Assembly: GCF_033958435.1 (NCBI RefSeq)
Contig: NC_134150.1
Coordinates: 37,815,501 to 37,879,500 of the forward strand
Length of the DNA stretch: 64,000 bases
Reading direction: 5' to 3'
Source of the DNA: Carettochelys insculpta
Taxonomy: Eukaryota; Chordata; Testudines; Carettochelyidae
Shown here: positions 1 through 12,354 of the stretch, piece after piece
Layout of the letters: every line of letters begins with the position of its first letter
Numbering within the stretch: position 1 is the first letter of the stretch
The notes under the pieces: model-generated
Databases searched by the model: none
What the model was told of the DNA's origin: nothing
Seen by the model: only the letters and a program-made list of their open reading frames with translations
Program-made: the position numbers and the translations under genes

Positions 1-300
1 AGCCCAAGATTTGCCAAATGCTGGAGGAACACCACAGAAAACCACAGAATTAGCCTGTTCGTGAAGCTTATTTGAAAGCCTTTTTATTTTAGACAGTCTT
101 TGAGCAGTATCTTGGTTGTGTGTTCTCTCACTATAAGGCCATCCATCCAAGGTTAATCTCTCATGATTTTAGTTCCACACTGGTCCTTGGCCATCTGTCA
201 GTACGGTTCTCTCTGTTTGAAGATAGAGTGGCAGAGGTTGTGACTTGCTTTATAAACCATGCAATATACTTACTTTATAATCCATGCTATCTATATCTAT

Positions 301-445
301 ACTGGGCTAGAGGGGTTCAACCTGTACTCACTTTCTGCAGATTTAATGGTACAAATCCCTTAAAAAAATATATATATTGGAAGGGATTTGTGAAATCCAT
401 GAAATCTGTGGAAAGTGAGTACAGGTTGAACCTCTTTAGTCCAGT
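301..445. repeat. Fold-back inverted repeat (MITE-like)
   Basis: The left arm at 301-361 and right arm at about 379-445 are inverted copies, containing ggttcaacctgtactcactt and its complement. They surround a short AT-rich loop (aaaaaaatatatatat). The arm tips resemble the terminal repeat of the element at 27018-27466 (gggttgaacctctctt), so this is probably a fold-back relative. Confidence 0.7.
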
Positions 446-3400
446 ACACTCTCATCCAGCAACATCTGTGTTCTGACCATGATGTTAATTAGCCAGATGT
501 CCACTTACTGTGAGTGTGGCCAAGTTTCCTGTGGTCCCATAAAGTTTGTTTACAGCCACCAGTCCTAGTTCTCAACGTCTGTCCTGTTATTTGCCTGTAA
601 TTTACTTTTAAATATTCTCCAAGAGCCCAGTAAGCAGTGGGAGTGTTGGTAATCTGCTAGAGATTACTGACCTCACGTGGTTTGGCAAATTCTCTTGTTC
701 GTCATTGGTCAGGTCCCACGGGTGCCAGGCTAGTGAGGTTCAAGCTGTAGCATGTTTCATTGGGAACACAGATACTAGCCTGTAATTTGAATGCCAGAAA
801 TAAGGAGAAATACTTCCCCCTCCAAAGCTGATCTACTGGTTTGAGTTCATAATTGAATTCAATAATTTGAATTCATAATAACTTGAATTCATAATTTGTC
901 AGCTGTAAATCCATTCATGCAATATCATTTATATAACTGATGGGAAAGTGCTTAAAGAGTTTTTGCCATGATTTTGATTGACCTAAGAAATATTCATTGA
1001 GAGCAATTTTGAATGGATTCTGCCATGCCATGTAACTCACTCTGTTTATTATGTGAGGCATGGCTTGTTTGGGCCTTTCCATACCTCTGATGGGAAGCTA
1101 CCCTGGGAAGACCGGAGTACTGAGGTAGTTTTGATGAGTCCTCCATATGAATCAGTCCTGACCATGGCCTCAGGATGGAAGTTAAAGGCAATGTGTTGCT
1201 GGAGCTGTGATCGTTCCTAAAAAAATAACACCTGACCTAACCACTCCTGGACCTTAAAAATCCCTTGGCATCTTCAAAACAGGCAAGTTAGCTATGAGGT
1301 AGCAAAATTGGCTAATATTATTCCAGTTGCCAAACATCTGCTGTTTTAATTGGGTTTGAGTTGTGTTCATTTCCTGTTTTCAACTGTTGTAACTTAGGAC
1401 TTCACACTCCAGGGCCCATTGGATCAGAGTCTCATGTTCCCAAAATGAAGACCCTACCATTGCTGACAACAGCATCTGCTCTTTTAGCTGTTAGCAAGGT
1501 AAGACACATGCTTACAGTGGTGTAGGGCTGAGTCTGAATTCAGTGGTGCGATACACATACTGAATGGGTAACTACTCCAGTTGTAAACTACCGCAGATAA
1601 TTTCTAATCCACTTTAACTCTTGGAAAACAATAGCAGGTCTCTCATGTCTTGCTTTAAGAAATCTTCACTTATTTTCATTTTGAATAGAAACTCACTTTT
1701 AAAGTTTCCTCATATGCCGTGCAGAGATCTGTGGGTAACTGCACATTTTGCTTGCTTTATGACATTGGTGACATCAGAAGGCAATCTGAGCATGATACAG
1801 GTTTACATCTGAGCAAATTATAACTACGCACTTTTTTTCCCCTTTGTTTCCCTTCTCTGGGCAAACTCTCTAATGGTGGACAAGTTGGGGAAGTTTCTCC
1901 CAACTTCCTGCAATGGCAAACTTGCAGTGGAGATTGGAAAAAAAATAGGCTTTCTTGTAGGGGAGTCCAAAACAGGGACTATGTTAAGTTTGGAGCAACC
2001 CGCCATGCTGTTTCCGCTGATGATCACTCTCTTCTACGTTGGTCAGAAGAGGAAGAGTATTTGGTGGTTTCTGTTTATGATTGCGTATGGCTAATAGGCA
2101 TATTGAGTGTGCTGTGGCCCTGAAATTATAAATTTGCTGAGGAAGAAATTCTTCGTTACCTGTTTGTGGCAATCACCATACAAAGAGGTCTTGGTTTTCT
2201 GATTGGGGTCCCTAAGCACACTGTCATAACAGAAATAGACTGCCTTGAATCAAGAACCCGCCTCAGTCCATGGACACATGCCTCCTATGTGAGCATATAT
2301 TTGAATTAGAAAGGAGGTGTAATTCTTCTTGAGTGTAAAATCAAGGCATGCTCTCTGCTTGTTAAATTGAGAGTCAAGTAATGAAAATCTGTTTTGGTTT
2401 CTGTTTGTTGGCTGTTACATACAAAGGTTTTCCTTCTATATATTAACTCCTTTATGGGGCTTTCCCTGCACATTAACAAGAGAAGTTATAATCAAGACCA
2501 TAATAACTATGAAGTAAATGGGTAAAAGTAACTTCTGATTTTGTTCTGGCATCAGCTGAATGTAGGACTTGAAACAGCTGAATGAAGACAAAGAGAAAAT
2601 GTAAATATAATGTGTGAAGTGTGATCTTTTTCTGAAATGTGCAGCTTCTAATTCCACCCATGACCACAACAGTCATCTCTGAGTCTTGAAGTGAGTCAAA
2701 GGTATGCAGCAACATATGTGACAAAGAAATCAAGGTTTGATTTGCATCAGATAGGACGAGTTTGGTTTCTGGCATGTTTATTTCCAGAATCAGCTGTGTT
2801 TGGACATCTGTGCACACTATGGACATCCAGCCTATTTTACTCATTTAATGGCCACGAAAGAGACTTGAATATTTTTGACTCCTGCGTAAATACTCGTAGA
2901 ACTTAATGCAATCTAGGAACTCTCTTCTGTTTTTGATCCTTCACAACAGAAATGCCTGTTTATCATTGCATCTATCCAGTTTCGGTGGACCAAATTCATA
3001 ATTTTACATCCATTGACTTCAGTGAATTTAGATCTGGGACAAATTTCATCCATTGAATTTGTGTAGCTCATAAATACCAAACAGAGTCCCAGTGGAGATC
3101 AGTAAAACAATATAAATAATACAATGTTCTACCTCTTCATACTCCAACTGAAATGGGCCCTACATTACAAGCCATGAGAAGTTCATAGCACAACTGGACA
3201 AAGTATCTGGACTTGGGTGATGGAGCTCATCATACATATCAAAGCACTCAAGAATGGGGAGACGGGTAATTGTCTTCAGCCTGGATCACTGGAAAGAGTT
3301 AATTTACAGCAGGAAAGTGTGGAAAGTACAAAATCACAGCTTTCCCCCTGGATCTTGGAATTGCTTGAGAAGAGTATGTGGGCTTTAAATGAACTAATCG

Positions 3401-3800
3401 ACTTTCTGGTAATACTAATGCTGCATCTTTGAGGCAGATGACTCACTGCACCAGCACTGTGTGTGGTTTGTATCACGTCAGAGCCTGGGGCTCAGAGACA
3501 GTCTTGAGGACTGGAGCCTTTTCATGTCTCTGGATGTGGATGATTCTCGGTTGCCATTGTAGTGGAGAACCAACAAGAAGTCAGTGGGCCTAATGCTGTT
3601 GAGATGGTGGGGAAAAAGGGTTATTCTGTGAACTTAGCAAAACCATCAGTCCTGGAAGATGCCGTGAAGCAAGAAAATTAAAGAAAAACACAGTCCTGTC
3701 TGTGACTTCAGAGTAACTGTCACATAACCGGCTTCAGCTCTAATGCCCTGTTCTGTCCCACCAGAGCATGCAAGGATCAATACATTTTGGGCTAAGGCTG
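446..3800. other. Upstream intergenic DNA, no gene recognised
   Basis: No conserved protein frame is seen on either strand. The open frames here are short and of low complexity. One possible leader-like exon at 1445-1498 is listed separately. A divergent repeat continuation may occupy about 446-500. Confidence 0.5.
1445..1498 (+). other. Leader-like short frame followed by a splice donor (speculative)
   Basis: An ATG in 'cccaaaatga' opens 18 codons, MKTLPLLTTASALLAVSK, directly followed by gtaaga. It looks like a signal-peptide first exon, but I see no convincing downstream exons before the CRISPLD2 promoter. Chance is quite possible. I cannot assign a family. Confidence 0.15.
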
Positions 3801-3899
3801 CGATGTTCATATGGATCAAATTGCACTGAATTTCTATAAGCTAGGTACAGGCTGTCCTTATGACTTTGAATGCCGTACACAGCCCAGCACCCCTGCCCT

Positions 3900-4300
3900 T
3901 GGGGAACTGAGCATCAACTTTGCAGGAAGGATGGAGGACTGTGCTCATGGCTGTGGGGACAGGAGCCAGGGCTCGGAGGATGGTTGGTGGAACAGGTGGA
4001 AGGGGGAGCAGTGCAGTCAGGGGATGGGGAGCCATCAGAGTAGGGTGTGGGGGGGCCGAGGGCTTCAGCCACTGTGTCTGGGAGGCAGTGAGTATGAGGG
4101 AAGCTGAAGATCCAGGAGGCAGAGTGGTAGGGGTGGGGAGGGTGGAGGATTGGGCCATGGCGCTGGGAGGTGGAGCAGAGGGCTAGGGGACTGGAGATTG
4201 TGAGGCTGCATCCAGGAGGCAGAGCAGAGGCCAGGGGATTGAAGCCGCTCAAGGCACACACAGGTGTAGCAGAGAGCACTTCTTAATTTGGGCCACAGCA
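3900..4300. other. Purine- and G-rich low-complexity stretch
   Basis: Repeated runs such as ggaggcagag, gtgggggggccgaggg and ggtggggaggg on the + strand. Long proline-rich frames on the - strand are a by-product of this composition. The block could form G-quadruplexes. It ends next to the MITE at 4364. Confidence 0.5.
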
Positions 4301-4363
4301 ATGCCCTATGCAGCTGCGTACTCTGAGTGTGCCTGGGGATGGCCCTGGCAAAAAAAGAGTTGT

Positions 4364-4630
4364 GGGCTACAGATAAGGAGCCATACATCATTGGCTGTGT
4401 ATGCACTAGCCAAAAACTTCGAAATGGCCATAGGAATAAGGGGACTTCGAAGTAGGTGGGGTCCTTTCGAAAAGGAGCCCCATCTGGGTGAGCCGTGTCA
4501 ATTTTGAAGTGCCGCGGCTGCCCGCATGCTAATGAGGTGCTGAATATGCATTTCAGCGCTTCACTAGTAAACTTTGACATGGCCACTTGCATGGCCATTT
4601 CGAAGTTTTTGGCTAGTGTAGACGTAGCCC
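4364..4630. mobile_element. MITE with gtctacac-type terminal repeats
   Basis: The right end is actagtaaac...ttggctagtgtagacgtagccc and the left end carries gggctac and gcactagccaaaaacttcga. Inner segments are palindromic around ttcgaa, for example cttcgaaatggccat and ggccatttcgaag. The left terminal repeat appears disturbed by about 30 bp of unrelated sequence. No transposase is encoded, so it is non-autonomous. Confidence 0.7.
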
Positions 4631-5275
4631 ATTGTTTCAGGTACGGAACACCTTTGAAATAAACAGAAACGTCAGCCACTTACAAATACAGAAGGGTTGA
4701 CCTGACAGTCATTGTTATTGTAAATATATTTACACCTTCACTTAGATTTGCTTACGCAGACTGAGTGCATGGCACCCACGTTGTTCTAAAGAAAGGTATT
4801 GATCAAACAACACTGAATCCAGTTATTTTGGAAGCCCGTGCTTGGGGATTTCTGTAATGCAGACAGAGGTCCAGACAGACTGAATTATGGAAACAAGGTA
4901 TCAGTTCTTCTCAGAAAGGTTTAGCTCTGAAAACCTGCTGAAAAGCCAAAAAGTGACTGATCAAAGACATCTGTGAGGGGTCAACAGTTAAGAGACGGGG
5001 TTTCCCTCAACAGGGAAATCACTCACTATAGGAGATATAGTGGCATTGTTTAATTAATACAATGTTCTAATAATCCATTTATCAAATGTGATATATCTGT
5101 TTTTATTGGTAAGCTTAGGTGTGTTTAAAATGTCTAATTCTTTCAAAAAGATGGTTACAGTCTTCAGACCAACATTGCATATATTATTTACTTTCCAAAT
5201 GTTTAAGACTTAGGACATTGGTCAGAAGTTTTAAACAGAAAACTATCCAAACTGTTTTAAAAAAGACCCATTTCA

Positions 5276-5412
5276 GAGAGGGGTAGCCATGTCAGTCTCT
5301 ATCCGCCAAAAACAAGAAGTTGTGTGGCACCTTATGGACTAACAGGTTTATTGGAGCATAAGCTTTTGTGGGCAAAGACCCACTTCATCAGATGCATGCT
5401 CCAGTAAATCTT
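5276..5412 (-). repeat. Reversed repeat tail (caccttatggactaacag family)
   Basis: Read on the - strand it contains 'gatgaagtgggtctttgccc', then an aataaac motif and tagtccataaggtgccac, ending in a 'ggctacccctc' tail. The same module forms the palindrome at 27827-27993. It is close in layout to the Penelope 3' tails at 36040-36128 and 61090-61183. Confidence 0.65.
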
Positions 5413-5559
5413 AGTCTTATTTTTTTAAAAAGACCTTGGCTGTTTGCCCCGTGTGTTTACTCGTGGCTGTATTTGTATGTCCCTATACCAGCATTGTTGC
5501 CTCCGTCTCTGGGTGTTTGAATGCATCTGAGAAGGGTAACTCTCGGGGACACTCATTCA

Positions 5560-6560
5560 CCTAGTTGTGGGTTGTGGTATATTAACTTCCCTGCTTTAGT
5601 TTCCCAGCCCTTTCAAATTCTCCTCTGCCCAAAACGGCTCCCTTTGCCAGCCACCAAACCCTGCTCCTAACCGGCCAGCAGGCGCAGGCAGCCGCACGTT
5701 GCTCTGACATCCACAGGGTGGTGGCTTAGCCATCAGATCTATTCGGGTTGCTCCTTTTTCATGAAAGGGAGCCGGGGACGGGCAGCTCCTCCCCGTGGGG
5801 CTGAGCACACTGGCGCTTCGGCAAAGGGCTTGTTTCAGTCGGCAAGGGCGCTCCGCGTCTCCCCGCGCGTCACTTGAACGCTGATCTGCGCCCCCGAGCC
5901 CTGGTCAGTTTCAGCCTGGCGAGTAACTTGGCCGTGGTCAGTTTCAGGCTTGTTATTGACTTGGCGGTGGTCAGTTTCAGCCTCTCCCAGGACGCAGACG
6001 CGTGGGAGCTGGGGAAGGACACAGCTTTGCCAAGTGACTGCAGAGCCCGGGGAGATAAATTTGCAGTTTGCAAACCGCGGAAGGTCTCTGGAGGGGCGGC
6101 TTTGTTTGCAGGGCTTCACGCGGCTCCCCTCGCCGTGAGTGGGAGTTGGGTTGTTTTACACTTGCAGCCGCCCCTTTGATTTCTCTCCCCTCCCCACTCG
6201 CTCTCTGCCGGGGGGGCAGGTGGCTCCGGCTGAGTTGGGGATCGCATTTCCGAGCCGTCCTTCCGAGCAGGAGAAGCCGCAGCTACGGCTGATCCATCCC
6301 TGGAAAATAACTAGTTAAGGGCTGTGATTTTTGTTTTGGGTTTTAAAAAAATATATTTTTTGAAGGGCGGCAGCGAACTGATCTTTTTGGATTTCACTGT
6401 TGAACTGCATCCGAGTCCAGCGTCCTTGGAGTTGGTTTCATGGAAAACTGGACAATCATCATTTGGCTTTAATTTTTGTCCCTCCTCCCCCGTCTGTCTC
6501 CTCCTCCGCTGCCCCCTCTAGCCGCCCCCGCCCTCCGTTTTCTCGGTGGGTGTGTGTTAT
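5560..6560. promoter_or_regulatory. CpG-rich promoter region upstream of CRISPLD2
   Basis: This stretch is clearly richer in G, C and CpG than its flanks, for example ccgcgcgtcac, cgcagacgcgtggg and gccgcccccgccc. No long conserved reading frame is present. Its position directly before the TATA box and donor of the proposed first exon suggests a CpG-island promoter. Confidence 0.55.
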
Positions 6561-6717
6561 ATTACTCCAGTTAGTAGGGTGATTCGCAGTTTTCTTGAGC
6601 TCCCCACTGCCCTGAGAGATTTGATGACACCCCTCTATTTCCCCCATCTCTCAGAAAATAAAGAGGAGTTGCCAAGATCCTACTGGACCAGGAGATGATC
6701 ATCATAACCCGAGAGAG

Positions 6718-6725
6718 TATAAATA
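6718..6725 (+). promoter_or_regulatory. Candidate TATA box (tataaata)
   Basis: A perfect TATAAATA sits at the 3' edge of a CpG-rich block and about 190 bp before a consensus splice donor on the same strand. This is the expected spacing for a short non-coding first exon of CRISPLD2. Confidence 0.5.
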
Positions 6726-6749
6726 TTGGTGTGGGAGTTCATGAGAACA

Positions 6750-6914
6750 GCATTCAGCACTAACAGCTACCCTGAGACCCTCACACTGATTGCACCTCTC
6801 ACAGTTGTCATTTTCGTCAGACCTCAATATTTCAAAGTTTAAAACATATCATTTAATTTCCACACACAGGTTTTGAGGAGTTTTGAGTTCCGGGAGACCT
6901 GCAGATTTTGAAAG
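6750..6914 (+). other. CRISPLD2: Proposed non-coding first exon of CRISPLD2
   Basis: A consensus donor (aaag/gtaagt) lies at 6914/6915 in the same strand and about 8.5 kb before the first coding exon. A TATA box at 6718-6725 puts transcription start near 6750, giving an exon of about 165 nt. No long open frame is present. An alternative is a start inside the CpG-rich block with an acceptor near 6869 (cacacacag), which would make the last part a 45-nt second exon. Both boundaries need transcript data. Confidence 0.5.
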
Positions 6915-8779
6915 GTAAGTGTTAAGTTTTAGTATCAGATAGTTCCACTGTTGTTCAAAACATAGTTGGCTGTTTTTTGTGTGCGGGACAAATCTGTGTG
7001 TTATAGACAAATAGATTTCAGAATGTTTCCTAAAGATTGGGTCTGATAATACCAAATTGTATTTAATATTCAAGCTCCATTTATAAATATCTCATAGAGG
7101 GTTAATAAATCACCTGATATGATATGCATAGTATTATTGTTATAAACTGTTTGAAGCACATATGTGGAAGGTGTCAGAGATAATTATAATCTACCAGAAG
7201 ACCTGTTGGTTGCTATAACCTCTAACAGGGACTTGACCATTTATTAAATCACCCACTTAACCTTTTTTAAACTATTAACTATTACATGTAAGCCACAATA
7301 ATAATGTATAAACAAAATTGTGACTAAAATTACTTTAGCCAAACCTTCAAATACTTGTAGATTCTGGTAGCTTCTGTTAACATTTAAACAACTTTTTGGA
7401 TGACTTTAGGTAGAAACTTTCCCTCTTGTATTAGGTGAGACTGAGTGGTGGTAGATCCAGACGATTTATTTCTGACCTTGAAAACACAGATCTCATGGTT
7501 TAAAGGTTATAGAGATAAATGTTCTGAGTCACAGATTTTGTGATTTCTTCAAGTATTTTGCTGGCTTTACATTTGCAGAGAAGAACCTGACAACTTTCTA
7601 AAGCCCTAAATATGTGCATCTTGGCTAACAAGACAAGGCAGCATGTACAAAATTGACAGTGGGTGTAATACTTGGATCCTGAGTTTATCTGAGTGAAAAT
7701 CTGATCCAGCACTGGCTTGGCTTCGAGTTGCTACCAGCATCCTCTGTCAACTCTTGCACTTGCCAGTTTCCACTGCTTTTGCTGTCTATAATATCCCATG
7801 ACACTGGATACATTTGCAGTAGTATGTACAACTGGGGAATAATCCAACCCTTTGAATATTTAACTAAGGGGCCAATTAGAGATCAATAACAGTAAAGCAT
7901 TAAAGTCTGGTGAGGACACCACACTGAGGCTGACTTTATTTGGCTGTGGGTGGAGTAAGGGAGTTTTGAATGAGAGCTTCTAGAGGTTACCCAGGCTTCT
8001 AATCTCTGAGCTAGAAGCTTTCCATCAGTCGAGGGAGTCACTTTGTATGAACAATCTTTTCAAAGCCCATTTAAAGATGACCCCCCTTGGATCTCAGAAT
8101 ATGTCCCCAAGAGGAAGGCTTTCTGCATGCGAGAACTTTCAGGAAGTAGTTCCTGCAGAGTAACTGGCTTCTGATTAGCCATAGATATTAATATATCATA
8201 AATACCATGAGCCTGTCGGGGTTGCAAAGTGGTCCAGAAAATGCTTTCTCCCCCTCCTCTGAATACAGCAATGTTCAGTCAGCTGGGATAGTGTCTGAGA
8301 TAACTGGCCAACTTCCACCTCACATGCAATGTGTGCCCAAAGCTTATAAGAGTTTCACAACTTCATGACAATGGTCTGGAGACATCAGGCTGAAAATCTG
8401 GAGCTGTGATTCAGCAAAGCTCTTGAACAGGGGCAGGTGCTTAACTGTGTTTGTGTTAACTAGTACTTACCCCTGTTTCTGACTTGGGCGTATACTGGGT
8501 TTCAGAACAGCTTGAAGAGCATTTTGGGGCAGTGGAGGGCTTGCTTTTGTATTCTTTGCCCACCCTAATTCCCCAGGGCATCCACAGGATTTTATTGGGT
8601 ACCGTGGAGCATTGCATTGGCCCGTTTAATAGAAGTGTGTCTTTGCTGTTATCCTCTGTTTTAATGGCCATACCTCTAAGATATCTTGGGACAGGCTACT
8701 GGACAAGATGACCCCTGAGCTGAGGTAGTATGACAATTGCTGTGCTCTTGTAACCCAGAGGCGCTGAGACCACTGAGAG

Positions 8780-9010
8780 GGAGATTGATGTCTGCTCTAC
8801 ATCCTTAGCTAAAGGGCCAGATAACTTTGAGCTGGTGCTTTAACCCCTCATGTCCCAGGTTCAATCCCACCTGCCAAGGAGCTGGCTCTGTTGGTGTTAC
8901 ATTTGCAGCTAGTTTCCCTGTTTTTTCAGACCTACACCACCTCCTCCTTCCAGTAGTGCATTGTGTCCTGTCTGCCCCCCTCTGCCCATGTTATGAAATA
9001 AAGTATCAAG
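8780..9010 (+). repeat. tRNA-derived SINE, divergent
   Basis: It contains 'ccttagctaaagggc' and a B-box-like 'ggttcaatcccacc' some 60 bp later, as in tRNA-derived SINEs. The same layout is seen reversed at 21520-21640. Confidence 0.4.
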
Positions 9011-9133
9011 TGCTAGTCATTGTATTCATGGTGGAGGCATGGCCCACCTCTTTCTTGGACAGCGGTACTGAATCCTGTTCAAGTTCCGATGGAGTTTGAA
9101 TGTATCTTGAGATCTTCTATATTACTCAGAAAT

Positions 9134-9179
9134 CTGTGTGTGTGTGTGTGTGTGTGCGCGTGCGCGTGCGCGTGCGCGT
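9134..9179. repeat. (TG)n-(CG/TG)n microsatellite
   Basis: About 23 bp of pure TG repeat runs into gcgcgtgcgcgtgcgcgtgcg. The whole tract is alternating pyrimidine-purine, a Z-DNA-prone composition. A second short gtgtgtgtg tract lies near 9320. Confidence 0.9.
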
Positions 9180-11138
9180 ACTGGAACTAGAGATGCAGGA
9201 AGATCCTGCAGCACCCTCTGGCCTGAGGTGTTTTCCATTTTGTACAGGCTTCTGGTTTGGTTCAATGGCTTTCAGCAACTCCACTATGAAAACCCTTCCA
9301 GCACTCCTCTGTGTCTATGTGTGTGTGTGAGTGAGAGAGACACACAGAAGGATGGAGAGGGTGAGGCGTTCAGTTAAAATCTTGGATTCTTTGGCATCTT
9401 TCGAGAACAGTAGAACAAGTGGTGAGCCATGACCAACAGATGAACTGTGGATCAGGGCAGTAACATGGCCCCTGGGCATCTTACATAGGGGCCAACATTT
9501 TCCAAAACGATTGTTGAGTTTGGGGCTGGGGTGTTAATGGTGCCCATCTTGAGCCAACTGGAGGCCTGAATTTCAGCATTGCTCAGTGCCCACTGTTTCC
9601 ACAGAAGGTGCTGAACACCTCTGGGAACCAGGACCAAGGTGTGACCAATCGGTGACGCTTTTGGAAATGTCCTCTTCTACCTCCTTATCCCAGTTACTCC
9701 ATATATAAGATGGCAATGGCAGGACCTACTTTACAGGCATGATGTCTTTGGGCCAAGTCCTAATCTCATTGAAGTTAATGTCCATTCTCACTCTGATTTG
9801 TAATTGAAATCAATGGTCCCATGGCCACACTTTCACAAAGGATGCAATGGATGATTTGTCTGGTTTAAAAGCACTGAGCGCTAGAAATAACACTATTCCC
9901 CTTGCCTGAAAGTCAAGCGTTTTGAAGCAGAGACTGAATACTTACTCCACCAATGTTAAAACTAAGTTTTGAGGCAGCCCCATTGAGAAAAGGGGATCGT
10001 GCTGGTAATGCTAGGCAGAGGCAAGGACTTGGAGAATAATGCGCAATCTGTTACATGGTGCTGATTAGCTGCTGAAAGGGCTTGAGCAAAGTAGCCAAGG
10101 GTCTGCTAAGGACTTGACAAGTTGACTTCATTGCACAGTAACGTGTTTGGTATGGCTCTGGGTAGTCAGGTGGTTCAGCTGACTTGCATGTTTCAATCTC
10201 TATACCTTCACTGTGTGGTGGACAGGGCCCCTCGTTAGAAAAGGGAGCAAATCCAGGTCAGTCGGTATAATGGGAACCTATGCCAGCTGTCTGCTAATGT
10301 CCTCCATACCTAAGCAGCTGGTTGCATAAAGTTGCTCATAATAAATGGCCGCATTGTAAATAGCCCTGACAGAGCATCTAAATTTAAAATCTCCTCAGAA
10401 AGTGTCTGAAAGTAGGAATTGTTCCCTGAAATGGGCTTCGCAGTCTACAAAAGAACAGCTCATTCTCTCAGCCTCCCCACCACAACTTAGCTGCTTAGGG
10501 CTAATTTATGAAGGGGCTTGTGCCAGCAAACAATGTCGGGAAGAAATTAAAAAAAAAAATCTCCTGGAGGCTGTGTGCCTTTAAGGTTTTTACTAGGCTA
10601 ATCCAACCTGTGTTTAACCAATGGAACACTGAATGAGGATGATACTTGTGTGTTATGCTTGCCCTTTAAAGCAGATCTCAGTGAAGTAATTAAGACACTG
10701 TCTTCACCCAGTCTTACCATGATCTCTGCTGCTTTGGCAAAACCCAGCTCAGCTGATGAACACTTTGCTTTTTTGTTGGTGGTTTGTATCACTGTAGCTC
10801 CTAGAAGGCTCAGATAGGGGTTAGGGCTACATTGCGTTGGGTGCTGTAGAAACATTCTGGAGCAATGTAGGCCATGGGGATGATTTTCAGAAGTCCAACA
10901 AACCCCTTGACTTTGGCTGGAGGCAGGAGAGTCATTGTTTTGCATTCTGAGCTTTTCCAACATCATCAAAGTAATTGCCTGCTGTGTGCCTACCACTGTA
11001 CAGAAGTATGTTGTTGACATCTGGCTGTATTTCTCTTAGATTGGAAGCAAAATATGTCTAGATTTATACTGCAAGCTCTGATTTATTTTTACCATCATCA
11101 GAGCAGTTCTGCTGCTGCCTGCAGGTATAACACTCTAT

Positions 11139-11847
11139 GGCTACGTCTACACGTGCACCCAACTTCGAAATAGCTTATTTCGATGTTGCGACATCGAAAT
11201 AGGCTATTTCGATGAATAACGTCTACACGTCCTCCAGGGCTGGCAACGTCGATGTTCAACTTCGACATTGCTCAGCCCAACATCGAAATAGGCACAGCGA
11301 GGGAACGTCTACACGCCAAAGTAGCACACATCGAAATAAGGGAGCCATGCACAGCTGCAGACAGGGTCACGGGGCGGACTCAACAGCAAGTCGCTCCCTT
11401 AAAGGGCCCCTCCCAGACACACTTTCATTAAACAGTGCAAGATACACAGAGCCAACAACTAGTTGCAGACCCTGTATATGCAGCACGGACCCCCAGCTGC
11501 AGCAGCAGCAGCCAGAAGCCCTGGGCTAAGGGCTGCTGCCCACGGTGACCACAGAGCCCCGCAAGGGCTGGAGAGAGAGTATCTCTCAACCCCCCAGCTG
11601 ATGGCCGCCATGGAGGACCCCTCTATTTCGATGTTGCGGGACGCGGATCGTCTACACGTCCCTACTTCGATGTTGAACGTCGAAGTAGGGCGCTATTCCC
11701 ATCCCCTCATGGGGTTAGCGACTTCGACGTCTCGCCGCCTAATGTCGATTTCAACTTCGAAATAGCGCCCAACACGTGTAGACGTGACGGGCGCTATTTC
11801 GAAGTTACTGCCGCTACTTCGAAGTAGCGTGCACGTGTAGACGCAGC
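11139..11847. mobile_element. CpG-rich non-autonomous DNA transposon
   Basis: The left end ggctacgtctacacgtgcac and the right end gtgcacgtgtagacgcagc are inverted copies. Inside are many short palindromes around tcgaaata (atcgaaataggctatttcga and similar). It keeps many CpGs, which suggests a relatively young copy. No transposase frame is present; the internal frames are composition artefacts. Confidence 0.75.
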
Positions 11848-12354
11848 TCAAAAGAGAGAAAGTGAATCACCTATATCGAATGAATTCAACAATAGCTCAA
11901 ACTGGAAATATGCATGCATAAAAACAACCCTGCTGGGATGGATGTAGTAGTAATTTGCAGTATTGTAAATTTAAGCAGCAAACTCTGCAGAACCATCACC
12001 TAAAGAAATGATAGGAGCCCTGTTCGGGAAAGGGCTCCAGGGTGTTTAATATGACAGCAGTGGGGTACTTTTGACTAAGGAAAGGCTGCATCTCTTGGTA
12101 TGCTCCCTCTTTGAAGAGCTGTCCAGACATACAGCTGATCCCATTGGTATGGTGGTTCCCAGATTGGAAGCAGCCCTGAATAGCACTAGAAATCCTTTAT
12201 TCACCACTTTGGTTTTAAGAAGAGTGGACTGGATAGTTCTACGGTCTCTACAATGTGAGGGTTTAAACCCTATTGTGTCATATTCCTATGATGATAGCTG
12301 TTACCAGCCCAAAACATCCAACAGGACAAAGCTCTAATCAGAAAGAGCATAGGG

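Noticed and set aside
3811..4679. Long overlapping frames on both strands, rich in Pro, Ser and Gly
   Set aside because: They arise from purine-rich low-complexity DNA and the adjacent MITE. No domain, no splice logic and no conserved motif.
11212..11765. Two + strand frames of 100-105 codons
   Set aside because: They are internal to the CpG-rich transposon at 11139-11847 and have no transposase resemblance.
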